Assembly: GCF_000682715.1 (NCBI RefSeq)
Contig: NZ_AWFH01000023.1
Span: forward strand, 1-64,000
DNA length: 64,000 nt
Source of the DNA: Hyphomonas atlantica corrig.
Lineage (GTDB): Bacteria; Pseudomonadota; Alphaproteobacteria; Caulobacterales; Hyphomonadaceae
Direction of reading: 5' to 3'
Shown piece after piece: positions 44,774 to 53,804 of the stretch (position 1 is its first letter; each line of letters opens with the position of its first letter). A model generated the notes under the pieces. It was not told the origin of the DNA and did not search any database. It saw nothing but the letters and a program-made list of their open reading frames with translations. The position numbers were made by a program, and so were the translations under genes.

Positions 44774-46027
44774 CTAAGTGTACTCGTGTTGATCAGCCGC
44801 TTCGAGAGCAGATGCAGCTGGATTTGCGACCCAATTAATCAGCCCCATGACAAACAAGAGGCCTGCAAAGGCCGTGGCCAGAATAAATCCAATTCTCATA
44901 TCGCCATTGCCGAACTGATCGCTCACAACTGCCATTAGCAACGGCGCAAAAGCTGCGGATGCTGCCGTGAAGAACAAGATCAGGCCCGCAACAGCGCCAT
45001 GATCACTTTTTGGGAAGCAACTGATGCCTTTTGAATTCAACGTTGGATAAATCATCGACATGAAAAGTCCCGACAACGGAAGAAGGAAAACCGCTGCCGT
45101 TTTTCCGAGAAGCGCACTCGCAAGAAAGCAGCCGAAGATAATTGCCGTGAAAGCCAGCATTACCAATTTCCAGTCAACGAACCGCAACACAATTGCTCCC
45201 ATGAACCGACCGATCGCGCGGAGTACGAAGAAGATCATCACCGAATAGGCCGCAAATCCCATCGCCCACTCTGTTCCCGTGAACCCTTCAAGAAAGGTCG
45301 GTAGCCATACAAATATCGCCACCTCGCAAGCGACGTAGAGCGCTATCGCAAGTGAAAATCCGAGCGCGTGCACATTCCCCAAAAGCGATAGTGTATGCCC
45401 AATCGAGGCTGGCGTTTCTTTTTCGCCAGACATGGGCGGATATTCTGTCACCAGTGCCGCAACAACCATTAAACCACATAGGCATGCCGCAATCATGTAG
45501 AGCCACGTCCAGGACAGTCCCTGCGATGTGAGCCACACGACAAGTAGCGGACCGATGATTGCGCCTACACCGAAAAACCCTTCAACAGCATTCATTCGTG
45601 CCGTGTGATCTTGCGTCGAACCGGCCAGATCGCCAATCAACGCCAATGCTGATGTTTTGAATACACCGATCGCCAGTCCCGAGATGAAGAGCAATGCGAA
45701 GTACAACTGAAAACTCTGACCAGACATAAAGAGCGCACTGGCAACACCATACAGGGCCAGTCCGCCAATAATTGTGGACTTCCTCCCGAACCGATCCGCA
45801 AGAAAGCCAAGGCCGATACCGCTCGCGGCAATAGCGACCATCGTTGCCCAATGGAAAGCACTCGCCTCGGTGTTGGTGAGGTTCATATCCACGCGCGCGA
45901 TCTTGATAATTTCGCCAACTGCGTCCGTGGTCATCGCAAACATGAAGAACATCGCATAGGTAAGCGCCGACACCAGATGGCTACCGGTCCGTCGCGACTG
46001 CTGCGATTCCTGTACACTTTTATGCAT
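44774..46027 (-). CDS. MFS sugar permease
   Basis: A 417-aa, 12-helix major facilitator. The MFS motif A is seen as LGFLADRFGRKSTIIGGLAL between helices 2 and 3, and a long central loop (TEYPPMSGEKETPASIGHT) separates the halves. In a locus with a TonB receptor, fructosidase and fructokinase, it most likely carries the disaccharide across the inner membrane, like SuxC. First gene of a two-gene unit with the fructosidase; the LacI-type operator O3 lies 36 nt upstream. Confidence 0.9.
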   Translation of the reverse strand: MHKSVQESQQSRRTGSHLVSALTYAMFFMFAMTTDAVGEIIKIARVDMNLTNTEASAFHWATMVAIAASGIGLGFLADRFGRKSTIIGGLALYGVASALFMSGQSFQLYFALLFISGLAIGVFKTSALALIGDLAGSTQDHTARMNAVEGFFGVGAIIGPLLVVWLTSQGLSWTWLYMIAACLCGLMVVAALVTEYPPMSGEKETPASIGHTLSLLGNVHALGFSLAIALYVACEVAIFVWLPTFLEGFTGTEWAMGFAAYSVMIFFVLRAIGRFMGAIVLRFVDWKLVMLAFTAIIFGCFLASALLGKTAAVFLLPLSGLFMSMIYPTLNSKGISCFPKSDHGAVAGLILFFTAASAAFAPLLMAVVSDQFGNGDMRIGFILATAFAGLLFVMGLINWVANPAASALEAADQHEYT

Positions 46028-46062
46028 CTTGTCGTTTCCTCTCCATCTGTGGTATTAAATAA

Positions 46063-46076
46063 TACAATCGATTGCA
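46063..46076. promoter_or_regulatory. LacI-type operator O3 in a divergent promoter region
   Basis: TACAATCGATTGCA has the same CAATCGATTG core as O1 and O2. It lies in the 94-bp gap between the permease (minus) and the fructokinase (plus), so one site could control both. A second palindrome, GTATTA-AA-TAATAC (46052-46065), overlaps its left end. Confidence 0.78.
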
Positions 46077-46121
46077 ATACATAAATCCGGTCTTTCTTGT
46101 TGTACCGGCGGAGGCGATATC

Positions 46122-47033
46122 ATGGGAGGCAAATTCTATCGCGGCGGTATCGACGCCGGTGGCACCACATTCAAATGTGGCGTCGCTGACGAAGAAGGTG
46201 TGTTGGTTCAGCAATGCCGAGTCCGCGTCACCTCTCCAACAGAGACAATTTCGCAATGCCTTGAGTTCTTTCGCCCGCTCTACGAATCTGAGCGCTTGAG
46301 GTCCTTTGGCATAGCCAGCTTCGGCCCAATCGACGTTGACCTCAGTTCGCCTGATTATGGCACCATCTTGTCTACGCCCAAGCCTGCATGGTCACATACA
46401 AACCTGCGAGCCGCCTTTGAAAAAACCATCGGCCTCCCCGTAGCAGTAGATGTTGACGTAAACGGCGCGCTGCTCGCTGAGCGCACACTGGGCGCAGCGA
46501 AAGGAACGAAATCTGCCGTGTACGTCACGGTTGGCACTGGCATTGGAGCAAGCATCTTTGCGAACGGATCCTTTCTGGGACGCCCAGTGCACCCAGAGTT
46601 CGGGCATATACCTCTTCGGCGAAATGAGCAGGACAAGTCGTTTGATTGCCTTTGCCCCTTCCATTCCGACTGTCTGGAGGGAATGATTTCAGCGAAGGCG
46701 GTTGGCGCACGCGTTGGCGAACCTTCTCTTCTGACAGAAGATGACCCTGTTTGGGAGATCGCCGCAGACTATCTGGCTCAAGCGTGTCGGAGCCTGTATT
46801 TGACCGCTCGGCCAGAGCGGATCATACTTGGCGGCGGCCTGCTGCTTGCGCCTCACCTGATTGGCCGAATACGTCATGCATTTTATGATCAAATGGGCGG
46901 GTATCTCAGCATGGGCTGGAACGCAACTGTGGATCTAATCACCACGCCTGATCTAGGCGATAATGCCGGGTTGATGGGTGCCATCCTTTTGGGACAGGTT
47001 GATCGCTCGCAGCATTTTGCTCTGCTCGCATAG
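46122..47033 (+). CDS. ROK-family fructokinase
   Basis: A 303-aa sugar kinase. The ATP phosphate loop is GGIDAGGTTFKCGVAD (about 8-23), catalytic DVDVNGALLAE (about 109), TVGTGIGASIFANG, and the zinc-site motif HPEFGHIPLRR followed by CLCPFHSDCLEGMIS, a pattern of ROK fructokinases rather than glucokinases. It would phosphorylate the fructose released by the fructosidase to F6P. Preceded by GGAGG and by operator O3. Confidence 0.9.
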   Translation: MGGKFYRGGIDAGGTTFKCGVADEEGVLVQQCRVRVTSPTETISQCLEFFRPLYESERLRSFGIASFGPIDVDLSSPDYGTILSTPKPAWSHTNLRAAFEKTIGLPVAVDVDVNGALLAERTLGAAKGTKSAVYVTVGTGIGASIFANGSFLGRPVHPEFGHIPLRRNEQDKSFDCLCPFHSDCLEGMISAKAVGARVGEPSLLTEDDPVWEIAADYLAQACRSLYLTARPERIILGGGLLLAPHLIGRIRHAFYDQMGGYLSMGWNATVDLITTPDLGDNAGLMGAILLGQVDRSQHFALLA

Positions 47034-47215
47034 TGCGCCCTACGCGCAAGGCTTAAGAACAACCCACACGAGTTCTTCAAAAGCGCTGCCGTCTCATGGT
47101 GCGAAACCCCGTGCCTTGCTCAAATAGTCACATCTTTTCTCGCAACCTTTCCGAGTGAAATGTGTTGCAGTGGTCAAAGCTTGAACTTTGCTTCGACCAT
47201 ATAATGAGGAATACC

Positions 47216-48604
47216 GTGTCCAGATTAGTCGTGTACTCCAATAGACTTCCATTGGGACAAACCGCATCTGGCGGCCTGGTTGTCGCACTGCAGAAGACCA
47301 TGGAGAGCCAAGGTGGCGTATGGATTGGCACCAAGCTCGATGAGTCCATCTCCGATCATTTCTTGAAAGAGTATGATGGCGGAAAGTTTGATCGCCACGC
47401 ACTTCATCTGCAGCCGAGCGAGTACAATGACTACTATCTGGGATACGCGAACTCGGTCCTGTGGCCATTGTTTCATGGACGCACAGACCTACTGGACGTT
47501 GCTCACGGCCAACTAGCGGCTTACGCCAGTGTGAACCAAAAATTGGCTGAAGCAACGAGACACTTGATTACAGACGACGATACGATCTGGATTCACGATT
47601 ATCACTTCATCCCACTGGCATCAGAATTAAGAAAATTGGGCGTCCAAAACCCGATCGGGTTCTTTCTGCACACGCCTTTCCCGACTACAAGCGATGTGCA
47701 CGCCCTCACTCACAAACGCAACCTGTTGGACTGGTTGTCTGCTTATGACCTTGTAGGTCTACAAACCCAGCGCGATGTGTCAGCAATGATTGAAGTCTGT
47801 AGAACAGTATTCGGCGGACAGATGCTTTCAGACGGTCGCATAAGATGCCAAGGTCGGGATATCTGGCCGGCCAGTTTCCCCATAGGTATTGAGGCCGAGA
47901 ATTTTCGGCGAACAGCAGAAGCCCAGAAACCCCTGGCGCCCCAAATCGCATCAGGGCAAAGACTGCTTATCGGCGTCGATAGACTGGATTATTCAAAAGG
48001 CCTGCCTCACAAGTTTCGCGGTTTCCAACGCTACCTTGAGGATAGAGCATCAAGCGATTCACCGCTAACCTTGCTTCAAATTGCGTCACCAACGCGAGAA
48101 GATGTTGAGGCGTACCAGGAGGTTCGCCGAGAACTGGAACAAATTACCGGCCAGGTAAACGGCAGGTTTGCTGAGCTGGGTTACATTCCAATTCAATACA
48201 TTCATCGATCAGTGCCCAGGGACTATCTAGCCGGCCTTTATCGCCGAGCCGATATTGCATTGGTGACCCCCCTCATCGACGGGATGAATCTTGTGGCGAA
48301 AGAGTACATTGCTGCTCAGGATCCAGCAGATCCTGGCGTTCTGATCCTCTCAGAAGCCGCTGGGGCTGCTGAGCAGCTGAAAGTTGGCGCGCTGATGGTG
48401 AACCCCTTCGACCCCGGGTCTGTCTCAGAAGCGATTCAAAGTGCTGCAAGCATGAGCCGTGAAGAACGAATTGAGCGCCATCAGTCGCAATGGAACGAAA
48501 TCGCACGACACGATGTGCATTGGTGGACTGGAACATTCCTCAACAGTCTGAAGAGAAACGCTGCGCAGAGAATTGAACACGATTCAATCCTCCGGTTGGC
48601 GTGA
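47216..48604 (+). CDS. otsA: Alpha,alpha-trehalose-phosphate synthase
   Basis: A 462-aa GT20 enzyme joining UDP-glucose and glucose-6-phosphate to trehalose-6-phosphate. It has SRLVVYSNRLPLGQTASGGL, IWIHDYHFIPLASELR, RLDYSKGLPHKFRGFQRYL and DGMNLVAKEYIAAQ, all OtsA hallmarks. I chose GTG 47216 because GAGGA lies 5 nt upstream and the family starts MSRLVVVSNR; an ATG four codons earlier is possible. No otsB phosphatase gene is adjacent. It may make osmoprotectant from imported sugar, or trehalose-6-phosphate may act as a signal; both are inference. Confidence 0.93.
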   Translation: MSRLVVYSNRLPLGQTASGGLVVALQKTMESQGGVWIGTKLDESISDHFLKEYDGGKFDRHALHLQPSEYNDYYLGYANSVLWPLFHGRTDLLDVAHGQLAAYASVNQKLAEATRHLITDDDTIWIHDYHFIPLASELRKLGVQNPIGFFLHTPFPTTSDVHALTHKRNLLDWLSAYDLVGLQTQRDVSAMIEVCRTVFGGQMLSDGRIRCQGRDIWPASFPIGIEAENFRRTAEAQKPLAPQIASGQRLLIGVDRLDYSKGLPHKFRGFQRYLEDRASSDSPLTLLQIASPTREDVEAYQEVRRELEQITGQVNGRFAELGYIPIQYIHRSVPRDYLAGLYRRADIALVTPLIDGMNLVAKEYIAAQDPADPGVLILSEAAGAAEQLKVGALMVNPFDPGSVSEAIQSAASMSREERIERHQSQWNEIARHDVHWWTGTFLNSLKRNAAQRIEHDSILRLA

Positions 48605-48612
48605 CCTTCAAG

Positions 48613-48843
48613 TTAGTCGGGCTCTTCGTCGACACGTTCAATCTGAGTGGGTACCGGGCCGAGGGCAATCGGATCTCCATCTCCCTTAAAGTGACTTACT
48701 GCGTCCTCCTTCTCGGGTTCGGCTGGCCCCTCACCGGGCAACATTTGCTCGCGCCGACGCTTGGCTGCGTGATCTATTTGACTGGCCTCGCTAGGTGTTG
48801 TTCGCGGATGGGCTGCGGTTTCCAGAGTCTTCCGGGTCATCAT
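48613..48843 (-). CDS. Small charged hypothetical protein
   Basis: A 76-aa hydrophilic protein with no membrane segment: KTLETAAHPRTTPSEASQID, then a basic KRRREQ patch, and a proline- and acid-rich tail (GEGPAEPEKEDAV...VDEEPD). The start at 48843 is preceded by AAAGAGGTGAAC, a fair ribosome-binding site. It converges on otsA. I know no family; the composition suggests a disordered small protein. Confidence 0.5.
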   Translation of the reverse strand: MMTRKTLETAAHPRTTPSEASQIDHAAKRRREQMLPGEGPAEPEKEDAVSHFKGDGDPIALGPVPTQIERVDEEPD

Positions 48844-48909
48844 GTTCACCTCTTTAAAACTCATCAACTCTCCGAACCGCTCAAGGTTTCATCGGATCAG
48901 ACGCAGCCT

Positions 48910-49932
48910 CTAGTCGGAAGAAAAATTTCCTCTTGTTCGGTTCGCGAATGCGACAAGCGACAACATGACTGGCACTTCAACAAGCACTCCAACCACAGTC
49001 GCCAACGCAGCGCCGGAGTTCAAACCGAACAGACTGATCGCTACCGCCACCGCAAGTTCAAAGAAATTTGAAGTCCCGATCAGAGCACAAGGAGCGGCAA
49101 TATTGTGTGGCACCTTCCAGGCCCAGGCAGCTCCGTAGGCAAGCGCAAAAATTGCATATGATTGGATCAGGATTGGTACAGAAATCAGAACAATGATCAG
49201 TGGATCAGACAGAATCACGCGGCCCTGGAACCCAAAAAGCAAAATGACTGTGCCGAGCAACCCAATAATGGAAAGCGGCTTCATATGTGACAGAAAGCGA
49301 TGCAGGTGCGGTTCTCCCCCGCGACCCAATAGAAACGAACGCAACGCCACACCAGCTGCGAGCGGCAGCAGGACGTACAGTCCTACAGATAGTATCAGCG
49401 TCTCCCACGGAACACTCAATTCAGTCACACCAAGAAGAACGGCAACAATTGGCGCAAAAGCGAATACCATAATGGCGTCATTCACGCTGACTTGAACCAA
49501 TGTGTAGTTTGGATCTCCACGCGTAAGCTGGGACCACACGAATACCATTGCTGTACACGGAGCCGCACCCAACAGTATCAATCCGGCAATGTATTGGTTG
49601 GCGTTTTCCGCAGGGATAAGATCTGCAAACACGTATCGGAAGAACAAAACGCCCAGCGCGGCCATGCTGAAGGGCTTTACGAACCAATTTACGATCAAGG
49701 TTATCATCAAGCCCTTCGGCTTCTTGCCAACGTCCTTCAATGTGGAGAAATCGACACCCATCATCATTGGTAGAACCATCGCCCAGATCAGCACGGCTAC
49801 TGGAAAATTGACGTTTGCATACTCGAACGACGCCAAGTCCCGAAATATACCGGGAAGCATCTGCCCCAATCCTATGCCCAGGGCGATCGCAGCAGCGACC
49901 CACAGCGACAGGTACCGTTCAAATTTTCCCAT
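48910..49932 (-). CDS. arsB: Arsenite efflux transporter Acr3
   Basis: A 340-aa, ten-helix BART-superfamily arsenite/H+ antiporter. The family core [32 protein letters not shown] contains the conserved Cys required for transport, and [19 protein letters not shown] is the second conserved block. It exports As(III). It lies downstream of arsR with a candidate ArsR-controlled promoter in the gap. No arsC or arsH is seen nearby. Confidence 0.94.
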   Translation of the reverse strand: MGKFERYLSLWVAAAIALGIGLGQMLPGIFRDLASFEYANVNFPVAVLIWAMVLPMMMGVDFSTLKDVGKKPKGLMITLIVNWFVKPFSMAALGVLFFRYVFADLIPAENANQYIAGLILLGAAPCTAMVFVWSQLTRGDPNYTLVQVSVNDAIMVFAFAPIVAVLLGVTELSVPWETLILSVGLYVLLPLAAGVALRSFLLGRGGEPHLHRFLSHMKPLSIIGLLGTVILLFGFQGRVILSDPLIIVLISVPILIQSYAIFALAYGAAWAWKVPHNIAAPCALIGTSNFFELAVAVAISLFGLNSGAALATVVGVLVEVPVMLSLVAFANRTRGNFSSD

Positions 49933-50027
49933 CGAGGTCTCCTACCAATCGGCACTCTTGCCAGATCCAGCGGGACACCAAGACAAATGCGCTCCGCCAG
50001 CTTCGGATCGCACATAGTACGGCAAGA

Positions 50028-50057
50028 TCATTATTTCAACGTTTATTGAAATATCAA
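50028..50057 (-). promoter_or_regulatory. acr3 promoter with embedded ArsR-type operator
   Basis: On the minus strand, -35 TTGATA (50057-50052), 18-nt spacer, -10 TAATGA (50033-50028). The spacer holds most of a perfect 8-bp inverted repeat TATTTCAA-N6-TTGAAATA (50032-50053), the kind of AT-rich dyad bound by ArsR repressors. Confidence 0.65.
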
Positions 50058-50058
50058 A

Positions 50059-50394
50059 TCAGCATTTGACGACGCTGATATTGGATAGTGACCCGCAGAC
50101 TTCGGGCCGTCCTCGACAACAATTCTCGACAAGAACCGACAATAGTTCACTGACGTTTTCGAACTCTGCGCGATAGATCATATGTCGACCATCACGCGCG
50201 ACGCTTACGAGACCGGAGCTGACCAGGATATTCATGTGCCCCGACAATTTGTTAGGCGCGACATCCAACTCTCTCGCGATAGCGCCCGCTTGGAGCCCCT
50301 CCGGTCCCGCCTCCATCAAAGCACGAAATGCCAATAGTCGCGTTTCCTGTCCGAGCGCAGACAATTGCTTAAGCGTGGGGGCGAGATCTGTCAT
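50059..50394 (-). CDS. arsR: ArsR-family arsenic-responsive repressor
   Basis: A 111-aa winged-helix repressor. MTDLAPTLKQLSALGQETRLLAFRAL leads into the recognition region AIARELDVAPNKLSGHMNILVSSGLV. The C-terminus has a cysteine cluster (ENCCRGRPEVC, then a final Cys), a plausible As(III) thiolate site as in ArsR proteins that use C-terminal cysteines. Start 50394; open upstream codons are not conserved. It is divergent from the second TonB receptor and upstream of acr3. Confidence 0.93.
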   Translation of the reverse strand: MTDLAPTLKQLSALGQETRLLAFRALMEAGPEGLQAGAIARELDVAPNKLSGHMNILVSSGLVSVARDGRHMIYRAEFENVSELLSVLVENCCRGRPEVCGSLSNISVVKC

Positions 50395-50563
50395 GCGAAC
50401 AAATGTAGTCGCTGCCGGGTAAATGTATAGCTCTGGAAAGAACGGCGAAGACGATGCTGCAGCCGCCACATCCTCTCACCTCAACGATCTCCGACAGTTG
50501 CCATTCCTTCGTCCCTGATACGAGACAAACCGCCAAACACCTCCCCGCGATGGCAAATCCTAA

Positions 50564-50585
50564 TTGCGAGTAATTTTCATTTGCA
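50564..50585. promoter_or_regulatory. Fur-like box before the TonB receptor
   Basis: An imperfect dyad with TTGC at one end and TCATTTGCA at the other, 75 nt upstream of the receptor start. It is identical at 18 of 22 positions to 56630-56651. On the reverse strand it reads TGCAAATGAAAATTACT, close to Fur-type boxes. Confidence 0.6.
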
Positions 50586-50659
50586 AAAAAAGCGCAGCGG
50601 AGGTATTCGGGCCGCCTAGTTGCGACTGAGTTGCATTTTCTACTTCTATGGAGGGGTCC

Positions 50660-52645
50660 ATGAACCACACTATTCGCAAGAACACCCTACTAGGCGCCAC
50701 CGCTATCGTCACAGCCATCGCGTTCAGCACGCCTGCATTGGCGCAGGATGCATCAGGTTCCGATGACGCCGAATTCCTTGGAACGCTAACTCTTGGGGAG
50801 AGTAAGCGCGAAGTCCAAGCTGATACGGCGACGCCCGTTACGGTAATCGATCAAGAGGAAATAGATGACAGGCAAGCGAGTACGGTGGCGGAGTTGATCG
50901 ATTCTGTTCCCGGCGTATCTCTCGTGAACGGATCCACGCCAGTTGGCTCAGGCATCAACATCAGGGGTTTCGGCGCGAACGGCACATACGGCACCGACCA
51001 GAAAGTTGCCATTCAAATTGACGGTGCGAGTGTCGGGTCGGAAGAACTATATCGTGTTGGCACTCAATTGTTTACCGATCCATACCTCTACAAGAGCGTT
51101 GAAGTCATTCGGGGAACGGTCGGCAGCTTTGAATATGGATCCGGCATCATTGGCGGCGTTGTACGCCTTGAAACCATTGATGCGTCAGATCTGACAGGTG
51201 GTGAACCAGGCTTCGCGCTTCGCCAGACACTCGGCGGCGCAACGAACATGGATGGCTTCAACTCTTCAACAACACTCGCAATTCAGCCAACCGAAAATTT
51301 CGAAGTACTGGCAAACTATTCCTGGCGTGAACAACACAACCAAGAAGATGGTCACGACCGCGTCATCGAGAATAGTGAATTTGAGCTGCCGTCCTACCTC
51401 GTGAAAGCGCGCTACTCCGCCGGAGACCACAGTGTCACAGCCAGCTACACAAACACAGAGACGACCGAACGCGACAAGCCGTACGACTCTTTTGGAACCA
51501 CCGGTGGATCATTCGGTAACGTCGATCGAGACACGACGTCAGAAACCATCGCACTGAAATACAACTACAACCCTCTCACGAACGACCTGATCAATCTCGA
51601 CGTAATCTACTCATACGCAAATCAAGAAATCGATCAGACCTGCATCGTTGGCAGCGGGCCATTCGGGTGTTTCGCGACAGTTGATTCAGACCACCAGTAT
51701 GAAACCTCAAAGTTAACGGTGAAGAACTCTGCCTTCATTGAGGCGGGGGTCCTTACGCACGACATTCGCGCTGGCCTCGAGTACATTTTGAAAGAACGTC
51801 TGGATGCCAGCTCTGCTCCAGGAGGCGAAGACAACAGATACGCATTCTTTGTTGTGGACAATATCGAGTTCGGCGGGGGTTGGAGCTTTACTCCGGCACT
51901 TCGCTTCGAGACTTCAGAAGTGGAAGGCGTTCTCGATGACGGCAGCAATGCGAGCTATGATAATGATGCGCTCATGGGTGGCGCTTCGCTCCGCTATGAG
52001 TTCGACAATGGCATCGCTCTGTTCGGCAGCTATGCGTACACAGAAAGCCTTCCAATCCTCGACGATCTTGAGAACGAAACCTATATGACCCAGCCTGAAA
52101 TAGGAGAAACGGTCGAAATCGGTGGCTCATATGATCGTATCGGCGTGTTTGGCCGCGATGACTCGCTATCTATCAAAGCCAATTTTTACCGGACCGATCT
52201 TGAAGACAATACATCCTATTCCGGCGTCGATTCCGTTGAACTGTCCGGCCTGGAATTGGAAGGGTCATACGCTCGACGCGACGGCACTTACGTCGATGTC
52301 AACGCCAACATCATTGATGGTGAGCAAACCAACACGACCGGCACAAAGTCTGACTGGCGAAACCTCACTGCTGACAGCATGCGCGTGACACTTGGCAAGA
52401 GATTCTCGCCGCTCGCTGACCTGTCCACGGAGTTTGTTGCAGCCGCGGACGATGAGATTAATGATCGCCCCGGCTATGTCACGGTCAATCTGCGCGCCAC
52501 AATCACGCCACAGGAAGGCGTTCTGGAAGGCACCTCATTCCGCTTCGGAATCGAGAATGCACTGGACATGAACTACATGCCAGCGCTCGCCACCCGGACC
52601 GCTGCGGGACGCAATATCAAATTCACGGTGTCAAAATCCTTCTAG
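50660..52645 (+). CDS. TonB-dependent receptor (heme/metal type)
   Basis: A 661-aa outer-membrane receptor. Signal peptide NTLLGATAIVTAIAFSTPALA; TonB box and plug LGESKREVQADTATPVTVIDQEEI, STVAELIDSVPGV, NIRGFG, KSVEVIRGTVGSFEYGSGIIGG. The barrel ends KFTVSKSF. The plug is closest in style to heme/hemoglobin receptors, but ligand residues cannot be assigned. A loop holds a Cys pair (CIVGSGPFGC). ATG 50660 follows GGAGGGG. A Fur-like box precedes it and a dedicated ExbB-ExbD-ExbD-TonB set follows, separated by two hairpins. Confidence 0.9.
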   Translation: MNHTIRKNTLLGATAIVTAIAFSTPALAQDASGSDDAEFLGTLTLGESKREVQADTATPVTVIDQEEIDDRQASTVAELIDSVPGVSLVNGSTPVGSGINIRGFGANGTYGTDQKVAIQIDGASVGSEELYRVGTQLFTDPYLYKSVEVIRGTVGSFEYGSGIIGGVVRLETIDASDLTGGEPGFALRQTLGGATNMDGFNSSTTLAIQPTENFEVLANYSWREQHNQEDGHDRVIENSEFELPSYLVKARYSAGDHSVTASYTNTETTERDKPYDSFGTTGGSFGNVDRDTTSETIALKYNYNPLTNDLINLDVIYSYANQEIDQTCIVGSGPFGCFATVDSDHQYETSKLTVKNSAFIEAGVLTHDIRAGLEYILKERLDASSAPGGEDNRYAFFVVDNIEFGGGWSFTPALRFETSEVEGVLDDGSNASYDNDALMGGASLRYEFDNGIALFGSYAYTESLPILDDLENETYMTQPEIGETVEIGGSYDRIGVFGRDDSLSIKANFYRTDLEDNTSYSGVDSVELSGLELEGSYARRDGTYVDVNANIIDGEQTNTTGTKSDWRNLTADSMRVTLGKRFSPLADLSTEFVAAADDEINDRPGYVTVNLRATITPQEGVLEGTSFRFGIENALDMNYMPALATRTAAGRNIKFTVSKSF

Positions 52646-52665
52646 AAGGAGCTCCGACCTTCTAG
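52642..52665 (+). repeat. Hairpin over the receptor stop codon
   Basis: CTAGAAGG/CCTTCTAG, 8-bp stem with 8-nt loop, including the UAG stop at 52643-52645. Followed 12 nt later by a larger hairpin. Confidence 0.6.
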
Positions 52666-52676
52666 TCCGTGGAAAG

Positions 52677-52710
52677 GCAAGCACCGAGCGCACTGTTGCT
52701 CGGTGCTTGC
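52677..52710 (+). repeat. Perfect 13-bp hairpin between receptor and exbB
   Basis: GCAAGCACCGAGC pairs perfectly with GCTCGGTGCTTGC around an 8-nt loop. No U-tract follows, so it is not a standard terminator; a Rho-assisted attenuator or an mRNA-stabilising element that sets receptor:motor ratio is more likely. Confidence 0.7.
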
Positions 52711-52774
52711 AGCCATCGGCAGACGACATCGACCATCGAATTATGATATTTTCGAACCGTGAACGGACATACTT

Positions 52775-53407
52775 ATGCTCACCATGTTTCAATCCCTTTA
52801 TCAGGTCGGCGGCCCCGTCCTCGTACTAATCATCGCAATATCGACGTTTACTCTGGCGTTAATAGTTTACAAGTATTGGCAGTTTCGCTCTGACAAAATC
52901 GGACAGTTGAAAGCTATCAAGTCCGCTCTGTCCTCGTTGAATCGTGGTGATGTCAGAGAGGTCTACACGCTTTTATCCGGGTCAAGCCATTGGCTCGCTC
53001 AACTCCTGATCGACGCGATCCCGCTAAGGGATCGCGAGGGCCTGATTCCTCGCTTGGAAACGGAAGCCGAGCAGTCTCTGCAGCCGTATGAAAGTGGCTT
53101 TCGAATTCTGGACACAATCGCTCAACTTGCACCTCTGCTTGGACTGTTGGGAACGGTTCTGGGCATGATTGAGGCATTTCAGGCGCTTCAAACCGCCGGC
53201 TCTCAAGTTGATCCGGCCGCCCTTGCTGGCGGCATTTGGGTCGCACTGCTCACAACGGCCGCTGGTCTTTCCGTCGCCATGCCGACATCGATCGCGCTCT
53301 CATGGTTCGAAGCTCAAATTGATCGTGAACGCGCAATGGCAGAGCATGCTTTTACCGTCTTAGTCACTCCTACATCGGAAGAGCCCACCAGCACCAAACT
53401 GGAGTAA
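52775..53407 (+). CDS. exbB: ExbB/TolQ-type proton channel protein
   Basis: A 210-aa MotA/TolQ/ExbB protein. Helix 1 is VGGPVLVLIIAISTFTLALIVYKYW (about 9-33), and helices 2 and 3 are LDTIAQLAPLLGLLGTVLGMIEAF and GGIWVALLTTAAGLSVAMPTSIAL, the two pore helices with the conserved LAPLLGLLGTVxGM motif. With the two ExbD proteins it energises TonB. First gene of the motor operon; 8 nt before exbD1. Confidence 0.93.
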   Translation: MLTMFQSLYQVGGPVLVLIIAISTFTLALIVYKYWQFRSDKIGQLKAIKSALSSLNRGDVREVYTLLSGSSHWLAQLLIDAIPLRDREGLIPRLETEAEQSLQPYESGFRILDTIAQLAPLLGLLGTVLGMIEAFQALQTAGSQVDPAALAGGIWVALLTTAAGLSVAMPTSIALSWFEAQIDRERAMAEHAFTVLVTPTSEEPTSTKLE

Positions 53408-53414
53408 CTGAACC

Positions 53415-53804
53415 ATGGCATTAAAACGGGTTCGCCGACGCCGTCGCGCTTCAATCACCTCTCTTATAGATGTGATATTCTTGTTGTTGTTGTTCTTCAT
53501 GCTGGCATCCACTTTCTCGGAATTCTCCGAAGTTGAAATTTCCTCAGCGAAATCCCATGGCGGTGTCGATAGCGATCCTCATGTGATCAAACTACTGGTT
53601 ACTAGTAATGGCGTCGACCTGTACGGAAAAACTATTCATGTCGAAAATCTATCCACTGAGCTTCAAGATCTTATCAGACCAGAGAGCAGTTCCATTGTAG
53701 CGGTAGGCGTTACCGAACAAGCGACTACGCAGAACCTGATTGATGCTTTGTCCCTCATTCGAACATTCGAAAACTTTGAGATCGTCGTCGAGGAGCCCTC
53801 ATGA
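53415..53804 (+). CDS. exbD: ExbD-type biopolymer transport protein, copy 1
   Basis: A 129-aa ExbD. A basic N-terminus (RVRRRRRASITSLIDVIFLLLLFFMLAS) holds the proton-carrying Asp at LIDVIFLLL (about 17) in the single transmembrane helix. The periplasmic domain follows. It overlaps the second exbD by 4 nt. Confidence 0.92.
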   Translation: MALKRVRRRRRASITSLIDVIFLLLLFFMLASTFSEFSEVEISSAKSHGGVDSDPHVIKLLVTSNGVDLYGKTIHVENLSTELQDLIRPESSSIVAVGVTEQATTQNLIDALSLIRTFENFEIVVEEPS

